NCBI GenBank assembly: GCA_017547175.1
Contig: JAFYQI010000002.1
Span: 62,001-126,000, forward strand
Direction: 5' to 3'
Source: Alistipes sp.
GTDB lineage: Bacteria > Bacteroidota > Bacteroidia > Bacteroidales > Rikenellaceae
DNA: 64,000 nt
Made by a program: the position numbers and the translations under genes. The notes beneath the pieces are model-generated. The model worked only from the letters and a program-made list of their open reading frames with translations. It was not told the DNA's origin and ran no database searches. Shown here in pieces: positions 42,614 to 52,126 of the stretch; within the stretch, counting starts at the first letter, position 1; the number at the start of each line of letters is the position of its first letter.

Positions 42614-43321
42614 TTATGACTTCGAGCTATTTATCGCAGCTAAAGTAGCAGAAGTAGCAATATAAGTTCCAATGATAAGCAGCACAGATTCCACACCGAA
42701 CATCAGCAACAACGCCAGCGAGAAAACCATGAAGAGGTAACGCAACTCATTCCCTTTCCAGCCAAAGCCCTTAAACTTGAGCGAGAACATCGGCAGATTG
42801 GATACCATAACCAAAGCCAACACCAAAGTCGTAACCAACACGCCCCAAACATTCACACCCGCCATGATGCCGCTATGCTCAACCGACCAACCCAGCGCTA
42901 CTACGTAGAGCGTAGCAGCCGGTGTAGGCAGACCACGAAATTCGGTGTGTTGCTCCTCGTCAATATTGAACTTTGCCAAACGCAAGGCAGCAAAAGCGGC
43001 GAAAATAAAGCACACGAAACCAACCCAATTAGGTAATACACCATCGTTTACACGATTGAAAAGCGTAAAGAGTATCGCCGATGGAGCCAAACCGAACGAG
43101 ATATCATCGGCCAGCGAATCAAGCTGTACACCCAACGGGCCACTCAATCCCATCATACGAGCTACCATGCCGTCAAAAAAGTCGCATACAGCTGCTAATA
43201 CCACCCAATAAAAGGCCATTGTGAGATCGTCGTACACCAAAGCCGAAACTGTGGCCATAGCACCACAAAACAGATTACCCAGTGTGATAAAATTCGGTAG
43301 TGTAAAGAGTCGTATTTTCAT
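42614..43321 (-). CDS. pssA: CDP-diacylglycerol-serine O-phosphatidyltransferase
   Basis: A 235-residue integral membrane enzyme that makes phosphatidylserine from CDP-diacylglycerol and L-serine, the first step toward phosphatidylethanolamine. The CDP-alcohol phosphotransferase signature DGX2ARX8GX3DX3D is complete (FDGMVARMMGLSGPLG followed by QLDSLADD). There are about six to eight transmembrane helices, with N-terminal IRLFTLPNFITLGNLFCG typical of the PssA subgroup. The decarboxylase Psd is not in the window. It is divergent from the sugar nucleotidyltransferase with 93 bases between. Confidence 0.95.
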   Translation of the reverse strand: MKIRLFTLPNFITLGNLFCGAMATVSALVYDDLTMAFYWVVLAAVCDFFDGMVARMMGLSGPLGVQLDSLADDISFGLAPSAILFTLFNRVNDGVLPNWVGFVCFIFAAFAALRLAKFNIDEEQHTEFRGLPTPAATLYVVALGWSVEHSGIMAGVNVWGVLVTTLVLALVMVSNLPMFSLKFKGFGWKGNELRYLFMVFSLALLLMFGVESVLLIIGTYIATSATLAAINSSKS

Positions 43322-43353
43322 ATTCGTAGTTAAAATTCGTCACCGTTAGGTGG

Positions 43354-43361
43354 CAAAGTTA
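43354..43361 (-). promoter_or_regulatory. -7 promoter element for pssA
   Basis: On the minus strand TAACTTTG, a perfect TAnnTTTG, 32 bases before the pssA ATG. It lies only 12 bases from the opposite-facing -7 box at 43374, so the two promoters overlap. Confidence 0.55.
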
Positions 43362-43373
43362 TAAAAAAGATTT

Positions 43374-43381
43374 TATCTTTG
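43374..43381 (+). promoter_or_regulatory. -7 promoter element for the manC-murF genes
   Basis: TATCTTTG, a perfect match, 33 bases before ATG 43415. It overlaps a 6-bp inverted repeat AAAGAT/ATCTTT (43366-43371 with 43375-43380). Confidence 0.6.
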
Positions 43382-43414
43382 TACCTACGAAACGCATAAA
43401 TATAAAAGTATATT

Positions 43415-44488
43415 ATGGCAAACAACCACTACTGCGTCATCATGGCGGGCGGTATCGGATCACGTTTTTGGCCCAAAAGCCGTCAATCGTTGCCCAAGCA
43501 ATTCTTGGATATTTTGGGTACGGGCAAGTCATTCATACGCCACACCTACGAGCGTTTTGCGAAAATCATACCTTCCGAAAATTTCCTTGTCGTCACCAAC
43601 CGCAAATACAAAGCGCTGGTGCTGGAGCACCTTCCCGAGTTGAAAGACGAGCAGGTACTTTGTGAGCCTATTGGCCGCAATACGGCCCCCTGTATTGCCT
43701 ATGCTGCCTACACGCTGCAGAAATTGAATCCCGAGGCCGAGATGGTCGTAACTCCCGCCGATCATCTGATTTTGGGCGAGGATGAGTTCCGCAATATCAT
43801 TAGTGAGTGCATGGACTTTGCAGCCAAGAACGAGGTCCTTGTAACGGTCGGCATCAAACCAACACGCCCCGATACAGGATATGGCTATATTCAGGTTTCG
43901 GACGAGCAGTCCATCTCCAAGGTGAAATGCTTTACCGAGAAGCCCAATCTGGAGTTGGCCCAAACCTTCATTCAATGTGGTGAATTTTTCTGGAATTCCG
44001 GCATCTTCATTTGGACGGCGAAGGCCATCATCGAGGCCTTCGCAAAACACCTTCCTGAACACCATTCCCTCTTTACAGACCTGCAACCCGCATTGGGCAC
44101 GCAACACGAGCAGGAGGCTGTTGAGCGTGTCTTTGCCGAATGCCGCGCCATTTCGATCGACTACGGCGTGATGGAGAAGGCCGACAATGTCTATGTGCGT
44201 TGCGGCGAGTTCGGTTGGAGTGATGTGGGCACTTGGGGATCGGTCTATCAGCACGCCCGCAAAGATCGCTACGCCAATGCTGCCCCACAAGAGGGTTGCT
44301 ACCTTTATGACACCCGCTCCTCAATTGTGCAATTGCCCAAAGATAAAATTGCGGTCATCAGCGGTCTGAAGGAGTATATCATTGTTGACACGGAAGATGT
44401 ACTGATGATCTGTCCGCGCAGCGAAGAGCAGTCGATCAAAAAATTTATCGACGAGGTGAAATATCATAACGGCGACAAGCACATCTAA
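43415..44488 (+). CDS. manC: Mannose-1-phosphate guanylyltransferase
   Basis: A 357-residue nucleotidyltransferase that makes GDP-mannose from mannose-1-phosphate and GTP for glycan and capsule synthesis. The GT-A signature MAGGIGSRFWPKSR is at 10-23, with ALVLEHLP, EPIGRNTAPCIAYAA, VTPADHLI and FTEKPN following; these are typical of ManC-type enzymes. Length about 350 means the monofunctional form without the C-terminal phosphomannose isomerase domain. It lies 5 bases before murF, suggesting cotranscription of two envelope-precursor genes. Confidence 0.94.
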   Translation: MANNHYCVIMAGGIGSRFWPKSRQSLPKQFLDILGTGKSFIRHTYERFAKIIPSENFLVVTNRKYKALVLEHLPELKDEQVLCEPIGRNTAPCIAYAAYTLQKLNPEAEMVVTPADHLILGEDEFRNIISECMDFAAKNEVLVTVGIKPTRPDTGYGYIQVSDEQSISKVKCFTEKPNLELAQTFIQCGEFFWNSGIFIWTAKAIIEAFAKHLPEHHSLFTDLQPALGTQHEQEAVERVFAECRAISIDYGVMEKADNVYVRCGEFGWSDVGTWGSVYQHARKDRYANAAPQEGCYLYDTRSSIVQLPKDKIAVISGLKEYIIVDTEDVLMICPRSEEQSIKKFIDEVKYHNGDKHI

Positions 44489-44493
44489 AAAAC

Positions 44494-45732
44494 ATGTCAA
44501 AGCTTTACGATCTTTACCTCAAGTATAACTCGATATCAACCGACACCCGGCGCATTGCTCCGGGGTCGCTCTTTTTTGCTCTACGCGGCGCCTCTTTTGA
44601 CGGCAATCGTTTTGCCGCTGAAGCACTCGAAAAGGGAGCAGCTGTAGCTATTGTCGATGATGAGTCGGTTGCCGTAGATGACCGTTATTATGTGGTTGAT
44701 GATACGCTGAAAGCGTTACAAGAGTTGGCTCATGAACACCGCACCGCACTCGGCATTCCGATTCTTGCGATTGCAGGCTCGAACGGAAAGACAACTACAA
44801 AAGAGTTAATCAGTCGTGTATTAGCCACCAAATTCAAGCTCTATGCCACGCAAGGAAACCTCAACAACCATATCGGTGTACCTCTCACCCTCCTTGCCAT
44901 GAATCAAGCTACGGAGTTCGGCATCGTCGAAATGGGAGCCAGTGCTTGTCACGAAATTGCCCGTTTGTGTGAAATTGCCGATCCCGATTTCGGTATCCTG
45001 ACCAATGTAGGACGCGCCCATCTCGAAGGATTTGGCGGCAAAGAGGGGGTACGTCGAGGCAAAGGTGAATTATACGATTACCTTGCTCATTTTGAAGGAA
45101 TTGCATTCGTTCGTACGGAGGATAAGATCCTATACTCGATGGCAGAAGAGCGACCCTCATTGACCGTTGAAAGTTATTCGGAGGAGGTAGCCGAAGGGGT
45201 TGAACACCATCTCGAAGGAACCTACAACCGCTACAACATAGCTGCAGCAGTGGCTATCGGTCGTTATTTTTGCATCGAAGAGGAGGCAATTCGTCATGCT
45301 ATCGGCAGCTACCATCCCGACAACAATCGATCGCAACGCGAAGAGCGCGCAAACAACACCCTCATCATCGATTGTTACAACGCCAATCCGTCGAGCATGC
45401 AGGCCTCAATCGAGAACTTCTTGAACGAAAAGCTGCAACAACGTGCCCAGAAGATCATGATCCTTGGAGACATGCGCGAGTTGGGTGCATGGTCCGAAGA
45501 GGAGCATTGTCGCATCATTCGCCTGGCCGCCTCCGATCCGACCACACGTCTGCTGTTCGTCGGTGAAGAGTTCGGCAAAGCATTAATTCGATGCGAGGAT
45601 GTTACCGCCTCTCATTTCAAAGATTGCGAGACACTTCGTCAAGCACTACAGACAAATCCGATTAGCGATGCTCAAGTGCTGATCAAGGCCTCACGCGGTA
45701 TCGGCCTGGAACGCATCCTGGATCTACTATAG
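44494..45732 (+). CDS. murF: UDP-N-acetylmuramoyl-tripeptide:D-alanyl-D-alanine ligase
   Basis: A 412-residue Mur ligase adding D-Ala-D-Ala to the UDP-MurNAc-tripeptide, the last cytoplasmic step of precursor synthesis. The N-terminal domain has ISTDTRRIAPGSLFFALRG, the ATP-binding P-loop is AGSNGKTTTKEL, and MGASACHEI, LTNVGRAHLEGFG and DCYNANPSSM are MurF signatures. It is shorter than E. coli MurF (about 450) but usual for Bacteroidales. It is separated from other mur genes, paired here with manC, and followed by a terminator. Confidence 0.96.
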   Translation: MSKLYDLYLKYNSISTDTRRIAPGSLFFALRGASFDGNRFAAEALEKGAAVAIVDDESVAVDDRYYVVDDTLKALQELAHEHRTALGIPILAIAGSNGKTTTKELISRVLATKFKLYATQGNLNNHIGVPLTLLAMNQATEFGIVEMGASACHEIARLCEIADPDFGILTNVGRAHLEGFGGKEGVRRGKGELYDYLAHFEGIAFVRTEDKILYSMAEERPSLTVESYSEEVAEGVEHHLEGTYNRYNIAAAVAIGRYFCIEEEAIRHAIGSYHPDNNRSQREERANNTLIIDCYNANPSSMQASIENFLNEKLQQRAQKIMILGDMRELGAWSEEEHCRIIRLAASDPTTRLLFVGEEFGKALIRCEDVTASHFKDCETLRQALQTNPISDAQVLIKASRGIGLERILDLL

Positions 45733-45751
45733 CTCTATCTCGAAAAAAATT

Positions 45752-45783
45752 AGCCCCGAATCTTCACGATTCGGGGCTTTTAT
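45752..45783 (+). terminator. intrinsic terminator after murF
   Basis: An 11-bp perfect stem AGCCCCGAATC/GATTCGGGGCT (45752-45762 with 45768-45778) and a 5-base loop, then TTTTA... and an A-rich left flank. Confidence 0.9.
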
Positions 45784-45807
45784 ATACGCTATATGATTTT
45801 TTTTCGT

Positions 45808-45835
45808 TACATTTGTTCGATTATAAATAATCGAA
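45808..45835 (+). promoter_or_regulatory. promoter and possible operator of the MazG-OPT-pepT-nadE genes
   Basis: TACATTTG (45808-45815) is a perfect -7 match. Immediately after it, at the expected transcription start, is a perfect 8-bp inverted repeat TTCGATTA/TAATCGAA (45816-45823 with 45828-45835, 4-base loop). It could be a repressor site or a 5' mRNA hairpin. Confidence 0.5.
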
Positions 45836-45863
45836 ACAAACAAATTAACTATTTCTATACGCT

Positions 45864-46190
45864 ATGACACTCAACGAATACCAAGAGCATGCACTCGAAA
45901 CGGCCATCTATCCGGCCGAAAGTCGTATTATTTACCCCACGCTCGGTCTGACGGGCGAGGCCGGCGAGGTAGCCGACAAGGTAAAGAAAATCATCCGCGA
46001 CAACCACAAAGAGTTTACCGCAGAGAAGAAGGCCGAAATCATGAAGGAGATCGGTGATGTACTGTGGTACTGCGCCACCCTCTCTCACGATTTGGGTTAC
46101 ACGCTCGACGAGGTCGCTCAGACCAATGTCGATAAGCTTCGTTCGCGCATGGAGCGTTCGAAGATCACCGGTAGCGGCGATAATCGCTAA
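45864..46190 (+). CDS. MazG-like nucleotide pyrophosphohydrolase
   Basis: A 108-residue all-alpha NTP-PPase superfamily protein, related to MazG and dUTPase-type hydrolases, that removes pyrophosphate from (d)NTPs. The metal motif EXXE-EXXD is visible as TGEAGEVADKVKK and KAEIMKEIGDVLWYCA. The size suggests a single-domain, oligomeric member. A phage-like or housecleaning role cannot be separated. It is first in a row of plus-strand genes with 45 bases to the OPT transporter. Confidence 0.9.
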   Translation: MTLNEYQEHALETAIYPAESRIIYPTLGLTGEAGEVADKVKKIIRDNHKEFTAEKKAEIMKEIGDVLWYCATLSHDLGYTLDEVAQTNVDKLRSRMERSKITGSGDNR

Positions 46191-46235
46191 TAGCTCAACA
46201 TATCCATTTCACTATCCATTCAATTCAACGAATTT

Positions 46236-48236
46236 ATGCAAGAACAACATAAAACATCCTTGCCCGAGAATGCCTATCGCGAGTTAAAGGCGGGCGAAAA
46301 ATACGAACCCGTCATGCCGACCAACTCCTCACCGAAGGAGATCACCCCCTATTCGGTGGGAATGGGTCTTTTGATGGCCATCATCTTCTCGGCTGCAGCT
46401 GCCTACCTCGGATTGAAGGTGGGTCAGGTTTTCGAGGCTGCCATTCCGATTGCCATCATTGCCGTAGGCGTTGGCTCGGTAATGGGCAAAAAAAACATGC
46501 TGGGACAGAACGTGATTATTCAGTCGATCGGTGCCTCGTCGGGTGTAATTGTGGCAGGTGCGATCTTCACCCTGCCGGCCCTCTACATCCTGGGACTTGA
46601 GGCTGCCTTCTGGCAGGTATTCCTCTCGTCGCTCTTCGGAGGTCTGCTCGGTATCGTACTGCTGATTCCCTTCCGCAAATACTTCGTCAAGGAGATGCAT
46701 GGCAAATACCCCTTCCCCGAGGCTACTGCTACGACCGAGGTACTTATTTCGGGCGAAAAGGGCGGCAATCAGGCTAAACTGTTGGCTGTAGCCGGTCTGG
46801 TTGGTGGATTGTATGATTTCGTAGTGGGTACGTTCGGCTTGTGGGTCGATACCATCTCGACACGCATCACCGAGTGGGGTGCGATGGCCGCCGATAAATT
46901 CAAGGTAGTCTTCTCGCTCAACACTTCGGCTGCCGTATTGGGTCTGGGTTACATCATCGGTCTGAAGTATGCCCTCATCATCACGGCCGGTTCGTGCCTC
47001 GTATGGTTTATCATCGTACCGCTTATCGGCTCGCTGACCGGTGCTATTGATCCTGCAACGATGGCCTCGATTCTCGGTGTGTCGAATGAGCAACTGCTGG
47101 CTAATCCCGAGCAGCTCTTCACGGCCGAAAACCTCTTCCAATTCATTGGCAAGCCCCTCGGTATCGGCGGTATTGCCATGGCCGGTATCATCGGTATCTG
47201 CCGCCAGGCAGGTATCATCCGCCAGGCAGTCGGTCTGGCTGTATCGGAGTTGGGTGGCAAGAAGGATTCGGCTGCAGTTCCCGAGCGCACACAGCACGAC
47301 TTGACGATGAAGACCATCCTGACGATTCTCTGCGCTACGCTGATCTGCGTGCTCGTCTTCTTCCAGTTTGGTCTGTTGGATAATTGGCTGCAAACGATTG
47401 TAGCGCTTCTGATCGTCTTTGTAATCGCCTTCCTCTTTACGACCGTAGCTGCTAACGCCATCGCCATTGTCGGTTCGAACCCCGTATCGGGTATGACCCT
47501 CATGACGCTGATCCTTTCGTCGCTCGTATTGGTGAGCGTCGGTCTGAACGGTACGGCCGGCATGACAGCAGCCCTCGTTATTGGTGGCGTAGTCTGCACA
47601 GCTCTTTCGATGGCCGGTGGTTTTATCACCGACCTCAAGATTGGTTATTGGCTCGGTACGACCCCCAAGAAGCAGGAGGCCTGGAAGTTCCTCGGCACGC
47701 TCGTATCGGCCGCCACGGTTGCCGGTGTGATGATCGTGCTGAACAAGGCCTACGGCTTTGTAGGCGAGAACGCTCTCGTAGCACCCCAGGCTAATGCCAT
47801 GGCTGCAGTGATTCAGCCCTTGATGACGGGTGGTCAGACCCCCTGGATGCTCTACTTCTGTGGTGCAGCACTGGCGCTTGTATTGACCGCCATTGGCGTT
47901 CCCGCCCTGGCCTTTGCCCTCGGTATGTTTATTCCAATGAGCCTCAACGCTCCGCTCGTAGTGGGTGGTTTGGTAGCGTGGTTCATCTCGACCCGTTCGA
48001 AAGATGCTGCTACGAACAAGGCTCGTTTCGACCGTGGTACGCTCATTGCCTCAGGTTTTATCGCCGGTGGCGCGCTAATGGGTGTAGTAAGTGCCATTCT
48101 CAAGTTCGCCAACGTGGATTGGTATATCGCCTCGTGGGCAGCATCGAAGGGTGCCGAGTGGACCGGTCTGGCTATGTATGTGGCAATTATCGCCTACTTT
48201 GCATGGCACTCGCTGAAGGCCAAAAAAGAGGAATAG
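46236..48236 (+). CDS. OPT family oligopeptide transporter
   Basis: A 666-residue polytopic inner-membrane protein with about 14-16 hydrophobic helices. SSPKEITPYSVGMGLLMAII and GLKVGQVFEAAIPIAI at the N-terminus and NAIAIVGSNPVSGMTLMTLIL in the middle match the prokaryotic OPT family (EspB/ISP5-like group), which moves oligopeptides or metal-peptide chelates with protons. It stands directly before pepT, a tripeptidase, so import followed by hydrolysis of short peptides is a coherent reading. Confidence 0.92.
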   Translation: MQEQHKTSLPENAYRELKAGEKYEPVMPTNSSPKEITPYSVGMGLLMAIIFSAAAAYLGLKVGQVFEAAIPIAIIAVGVGSVMGKKNMLGQNVIIQSIGASSGVIVAGAIFTLPALYILGLEAAFWQVFLSSLFGGLLGIVLLIPFRKYFVKEMHGKYPFPEATATTEVLISGEKGGNQAKLLAVAGLVGGLYDFVVGTFGLWVDTISTRITEWGAMAADKFKVVFSLNTSAAVLGLGYIIGLKYALIITAGSCLVWFIIVPLIGSLTGAIDPATMASILGVSNEQLLANPEQLFTAENLFQFIGKPLGIGGIAMAGIIGICRQAGIIRQAVGLAVSELGGKKDSAAVPERTQHDLTMKTILTILCATLICVLVFFQFGLLDNWLQTIVALLIVFVIAFLFTTVAANAIAIVGSNPVSGMTLMTLILSSLVLVSVGLNGTAGMTAALVIGGVVCTALSMAGGFITDLKIGYWLGTTPKKQEAWKFLGTLVSAATVAGVMIVLNKAYGFVGENALVAPQANAMAAVIQPLMTGGQTPWMLYFCGAALALVLTAIGVPALAFALGMFIPMSLNAPLVVGGLVAWFISTRSKDAATNKARFDRGTLIASGFIAGGALMGVVSAILKFANVDWYIASWAASKGAEWTGLAMYVAIIAYFAWHSLKAKKEE

Positions 48237-48270
48237 ATCCCCAGTTAATATGATTTAGCATTTTGTAATT

Positions 48271-49488
48271 ATGACACTATTAGAGCGTTTCTTAAAATAT
48301 GTTTCGTTCGATACGCAGTCGGACGAAAGCAGCGAAAGCTTCCCCTCGACAGATAAGCAAAAGGTGCTTTTGCAGGCCCTCAAAGAGGAGATGGAGACTC
48401 TAGGCATGACCGAGGTCACGATGGACAAATACGGCTACGTGATGGGTACGATTCCCGCCTCCAAGGGGTGTGAAATGGCACCCGTAATCGGCTTCATCGC
48501 CCACGTGGACACGGCTCCCGACATGAGTGGTGCAAACGTCAAGCCCCACATCATCGAGTGCTACGACGGCGCAGACATCAAGCTCAACGCCGCCCTCACG
48601 ATGCGCGTGGAGGAGTTCCCCGAATTGGCCTTCTTCAAGGGCCACACACTCATCCATACCGACGGCACAACGCTGCTCGGCGCCGATGACAAGGCAGGTG
48701 TTGCGGAGATCATGACCGCAGCGGAGTACCTGATGAGCCATCCTGAGCTCAAACACGGCAAGATCCGCATCGGCTTTACGCCTGATGAGGAGATTGGTCG
48801 CGGTGTCGACTTCTTTGATGTAGCTGCTTTTGGTGCCGACTTTGCCTACACGGTGGATGGTGGTATGGAGGGCGAACTGGAGTACGAGAACTTCAACGCT
48901 GCATCAGCTAAAGTCGAGATTCAGGGGCGCAACGTACACCCCGGCTACGCGAAGAACAAGATGATCAACGCCATTGAGGTTGCAGGTGAATTTATGCAAC
49001 TGCTGCCCACCTGGGAGCGTCCCGAGCACACCGAGGGTTACGAAGGCTTCTTCCACTGCGTAGGCATGAGCGGTACGGTCGAGAAGGCCCAACTTAGCTA
49101 CATCATTCGCGACCACGACGCTGACCGTTTCGAACAACGCAAGCGCTTCATCTGGTCGGCCATGGATTTCATCCGTGCCAAGCACGGCGGAGAGGTGATC
49201 AACGTCACGCTCAAGGACCAATATTACAACATGCAGAAGATGGTGGCTCCCCACCCGCAGGTGATCGAGCGCGCCATTGAGGCGATGGAGCAAGCCGACG
49301 TAAAACCCCTCGTACGTCCGATTCGTGGCGGCACAGACGGTGCTCGTCTCTCGTTTATGGGTCTTCCCTGCCCCAACCTCTTCACGGGCGGCATGAACTT
49401 CCACGGCAAGTTTGAGTATTGCTCATTGACAACCATGCAGAAAGCCCAACAGGTGATCCTCAACCTGGCTCAGTTGTGGGCTAAATAA
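48271..49488 (+). CDS. pepT: Peptidase T (tripeptide aminopeptidase)
   Basis: A 405-residue M20 metallopeptidase that removes N-terminal residues from tripeptides. Zinc-site motifs: HVDTAPDMSG, the bridging Asp in TDGTTLLGADDKAGVAEIM, the catalytic Glu in FTPDEEIGRGVDFF, and the final His near GGMNFHGKFEY. The length is usual for PepT. It lies 34 bases after the OPT transporter and 15 bases before nadE. Confidence 0.96.
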   Translation: MTLLERFLKYVSFDTQSDESSESFPSTDKQKVLLQALKEEMETLGMTEVTMDKYGYVMGTIPASKGCEMAPVIGFIAHVDTAPDMSGANVKPHIIECYDGADIKLNAALTMRVEEFPELAFFKGHTLIHTDGTTLLGADDKAGVAEIMTAAEYLMSHPELKHGKIRIGFTPDEEIGRGVDFFDVAAFGADFAYTVDGGMEGELEYENFNAASAKVEIQGRNVHPGYAKNKMINAIEVAGEFMQLLPTWERPEHTEGYEGFFHCVGMSGTVEKAQLSYIIRDHDADRFEQRKRFIWSAMDFIRAKHGGEVINVTLKDQYYNMQKMVAPHPQVIERAIEAMEQADVKPLVRPIRGGTDGARLSFMGLPCPNLFTGGMNFHGKFEYCSLTTMQKAQQVILNLAQLWAK

Positions 49489-49503
49489 TAAAAAAGTGCA
49501 ACC

Positions 49504-51426
49504 ATGAATCAATATGGTTTTTTGAAGGTCGCAGCCGCCGTTCCGCATGTCGAGGTTGCCGATTGTGATTTCAACACCTCGCGCATCCTCGCCCTGATGG
49601 AGGAGGCAGCCGGTCGCGGTGTAGAGATCATTGCCTTTCCGGAGCTCTCGCTCACAGCTTATACGTGTGGCGATTTGATGCTCCAACCTACTCTGCTCAA
49701 CGGTGCTGAGGAGGCCCTCTCGCGCCTCATTAAAAAGAGTCGCAAACTTCCATTGGTGGGTATCGTCGGTGCGCCCCTGCGACACGGCTCTGCCATCTAC
49801 AACTGCGCCGTGGTCTTCTCGCAGGGCAAGGTGCTCGGTATCGTACCGAAGAGCTACATCCCCGACTACTCGGAATTCTACGAAAACCGTGTATTCACAT
49901 CGGGTGCCGGTATTACGGATGAGCAAATCCGTGTAGGTGACCACGACTGTGACTTCGGTGTAGATCTCACGTTTGAGGTAAACGGCGTAGAGTTTGGTGT
50001 CGAAATTTGCGAGGATCTTTGGGTAGCACAGCAGCCCTCTTCGCAGTTGGCGTTGGATGGCGCAAAGGTGATCTTCAACCTCTCGGCGTCGCCCGAGGCG
50101 GTGGGAAAGCATGCCTATTTGCGTCAACTGGTGATTCAACAGTCGGCACGCACCCTATCGGCCTATGTCTACACCTCGGCCGGCTTTGGTGAGTCGTCGA
50201 GCGACTTGGTATTTGCAGGCAAGGCCTTTATCGCCGAGAGCGGCCACCTGATGGCCGAGACGGAGCGTTTTTCGTTGGAGGAGAAGCTGATCGTTGCCGA
50301 TGTAGATATTGAATTGTTGGAGTTCCAGCGTCAGCGCAACACCTCGTTCCGCGTCAATGAGTCAGGCTCAGAAAATACGGTAATCGAGATGGAGGTTCCT
50401 GAAGCGCTGCAAAGTGCCTCGCTTGACCGTATGATCAACCCATACCCCTTCCTGCCCGTGGCCGAGGAACAAGAGGTTTGCTTCGAAGAGATGTTCGAGA
50501 TTCAGTCGCACGGTCTGGCCAAGCGCATGCGCCATACAGGATCGAAGTGTGCCGTCATCGGTATCTCTGGCGGTCTGGATTCGACCCTCGCCCTGCTGGG
50601 TATCGTGCGCACCTTCGACAAGCTTGGGCTTGACCGCAAAGGTATCTATGGCGTCACAATGCCTGGCTTCGGAACCACCGACCGTACCTATCACAACGCA
50701 GTGGAACTGATGCAACTTTTGGGCATTTCGAGCCTCGAGATTCCGATTCGCGAGGCCTGCCTACAGCACTTCCGCGACATTGGCATTGACCCCAATGACC
50801 ACTCGGCCGCCTATGAAAATGCACAGGCTCGCGAGCGTACGCAAATTTTGATGGACTTGGCTAACAAGCTGGGAGGTTTAGTCATCGGCACGGGCGATTT
50901 GAGTGAATTGGCACTCGGTTGGGCCACCTACAACGGCGACCAGATGTCAATGTATGGCATCAACGCCTCGATTCCCAAGACACTCGTCCGAAAACTCGTC
51001 ATGTGGGCAGCCTCAAAAGCCAAGACAACGCGTGTGGCCGAGATTCTGCGCGATGTAGTAGCCACCCCCGTCAGCCCCGAATTGTTACCGGCTAACGACG
51101 AGGGGACAATTGCCCAGAAGACGGAGGATCTGGTCGGTCCCTACGAGTTGCACGACTTCTTCCTCTACCACTTCATCAATTCGGGTTATGCGCCCGAGAA
51201 GATTCTCTACATGGCTGAATGTGCCTTTGCAGGCGAATATGATCGCGCGACGATTCTGCGTTGGCTTAAGGTCTTCTTCCGCCGCTTCTTCTCGCAGCAG
51301 TTCAAACGTTCGGCGATGCCTGACGGCCCGAAGGTGGGACTTGTTTCACTCTCACCACGTGGCGATTGGCGCATGCCTTCCGATGCCTCGGCCCGTATGT
51401 GGCTCAACGAATTGGAAAAATTGTAA
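49504..51426 (+). CDS. nadE: Glutamine-dependent NAD+ synthetase
   Basis: A 640-residue two-domain enzyme converting deamido-NAD to NAD with glutamine as the amide donor. Residues about 1-290 are a nitrilase-type glutaminase with Glu in FPELSLTAYT, Lys in VPKSYIPDY and Cys in GVEICEDLW. Residues about 320-640 are the synthetase with PP-loop GISGGLDSTLAL and TGDLSELALGWATYNGD. This is the long, ammonia-channelling form. It stands between pepT and a DUF4923 gene. Confidence 0.97.
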   Translation: MNQYGFLKVAAAVPHVEVADCDFNTSRILALMEEAAGRGVEIIAFPELSLTAYTCGDLMLQPTLLNGAEEALSRLIKKSRKLPLVGIVGAPLRHGSAIYNCAVVFSQGKVLGIVPKSYIPDYSEFYENRVFTSGAGITDEQIRVGDHDCDFGVDLTFEVNGVEFGVEICEDLWVAQQPSSQLALDGAKVIFNLSASPEAVGKHAYLRQLVIQQSARTLSAYVYTSAGFGESSSDLVFAGKAFIAESGHLMAETERFSLEEKLIVADVDIELLEFQRQRNTSFRVNESGSENTVIEMEVPEALQSASLDRMINPYPFLPVAEEQEVCFEEMFEIQSHGLAKRMRHTGSKCAVIGISGGLDSTLALLGIVRTFDKLGLDRKGIYGVTMPGFGTTDRTYHNAVELMQLLGISSLEIPIREACLQHFRDIGIDPNDHSAAYENAQARERTQILMDLANKLGGLVIGTGDLSELALGWATYNGDQMSMYGINASIPKTLVRKLVMWAASKAKTTRVAEILRDVVATPVSPELLPANDEGTIAQKTEDLVGPYELHDFFLYHFINSGYAPEKILYMAECAFAGEYDRATILRWLKVFFRRFFSQQFKRSAMPDGPKVGLVSLSPRGDWRMPSDASARMWLNELEKL

Positions 51427-51447
51427 CAAACTTTAAAACACAATAAC

Positions 51448-52065
51448 ATGAAGAAAATATTGTTTGCAATGGTTGCCCTCGTAGCAACTATATCGACTGC
51501 TTCAGCTCAGTCGTGGGGTGATTTGCTGAAACAGGTAGCAGGCTCGGCCATTACCGAGATTGCAGACCAGGTCACCAATGGTGCTCTTTCTGACGCCGCA
51601 CTCAACGGAACGTGGAGTTACAAACAGCCTGCCGTTAAATTTGAAGGCGACAACCTGCTCTCCACGCTTGGCGGATCGGCCATCGAATCGAGTGTAACGA
51701 CTCGCTTGGAGAAGGCCTACACCTTTATCGGCATTAAAGAGGGTGCTGCCACGTTCACATTCAACGAGGATAACACCTTCACGGCATCGCTTGGTTTGGC
51801 GAAAAACCTGAGCGGCACGTATGAGTTCAACACCGAGACCCACCAGATTACGCTCCAATTTTCAAACACGGGGCTGCTGAAAAATTTCGGTACCATGTCA
51901 GGTTACGCCTACATTTCGGGTAAGGAACTCAAGTTGGTCTTCCCGGTTACGAAACTCGTGAACATGATTCGTACGCTCGGATCGAAAATTTCATACCTGA
52001 ACACGATTACCACGCTGCTGGAGAATTACGAAAACGTATATCTCGGCTTTGGCTTTGCAAAGTAG
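51448..52065 (+). CDS. DUF4923 family secreted protein
   Basis: A 205-residue protein with signal peptide ending TASAQ. It opens with WGDLLKQVAGSAITEIADQ, then a beta-rich, lipocalin-like half (GTWSYKQPAVKFEGDN, FTFNEDNTFTASLGLAKNLSGTYEF) and an amphipathic C-terminal helix pair. This matches DUF4923, common in Bacteroidales and of unknown function. It is the last gene before a strong terminator. Confidence 0.82.
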   Translation: MKKILFAMVALVATISTASAQSWGDLLKQVAGSAITEIADQVTNGALSDAALNGTWSYKQPAVKFEGDNLLSTLGGSAIESSVTTRLEKAYTFIGIKEGAATFTFNEDNTFTASLGLAKNLSGTYEFNTETHQITLQFSNTGLLKNFGTMSGYAYISGKELKLVFPVTKLVNMIRTLGSKISYLNTITTLLENYENVYLGFGFAK

Positions 52066-52088
52066 TCGACATGGAATATCCTATACGA

Positions 52089-52126
52089 AAAAGCCTGCTT
52101 GACAAGATTTTGTCGGGCAGGCTTTT
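52089..52126 (+). terminator. intrinsic terminator after the DUF4923 gene
   Basis: A 16-bp stem with two G-T wobbles (52089-52104 with 52111-52126), followed by GTCTTTG. Its 3' edge merges into the promoter of the next gene. Confidence 0.85.
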
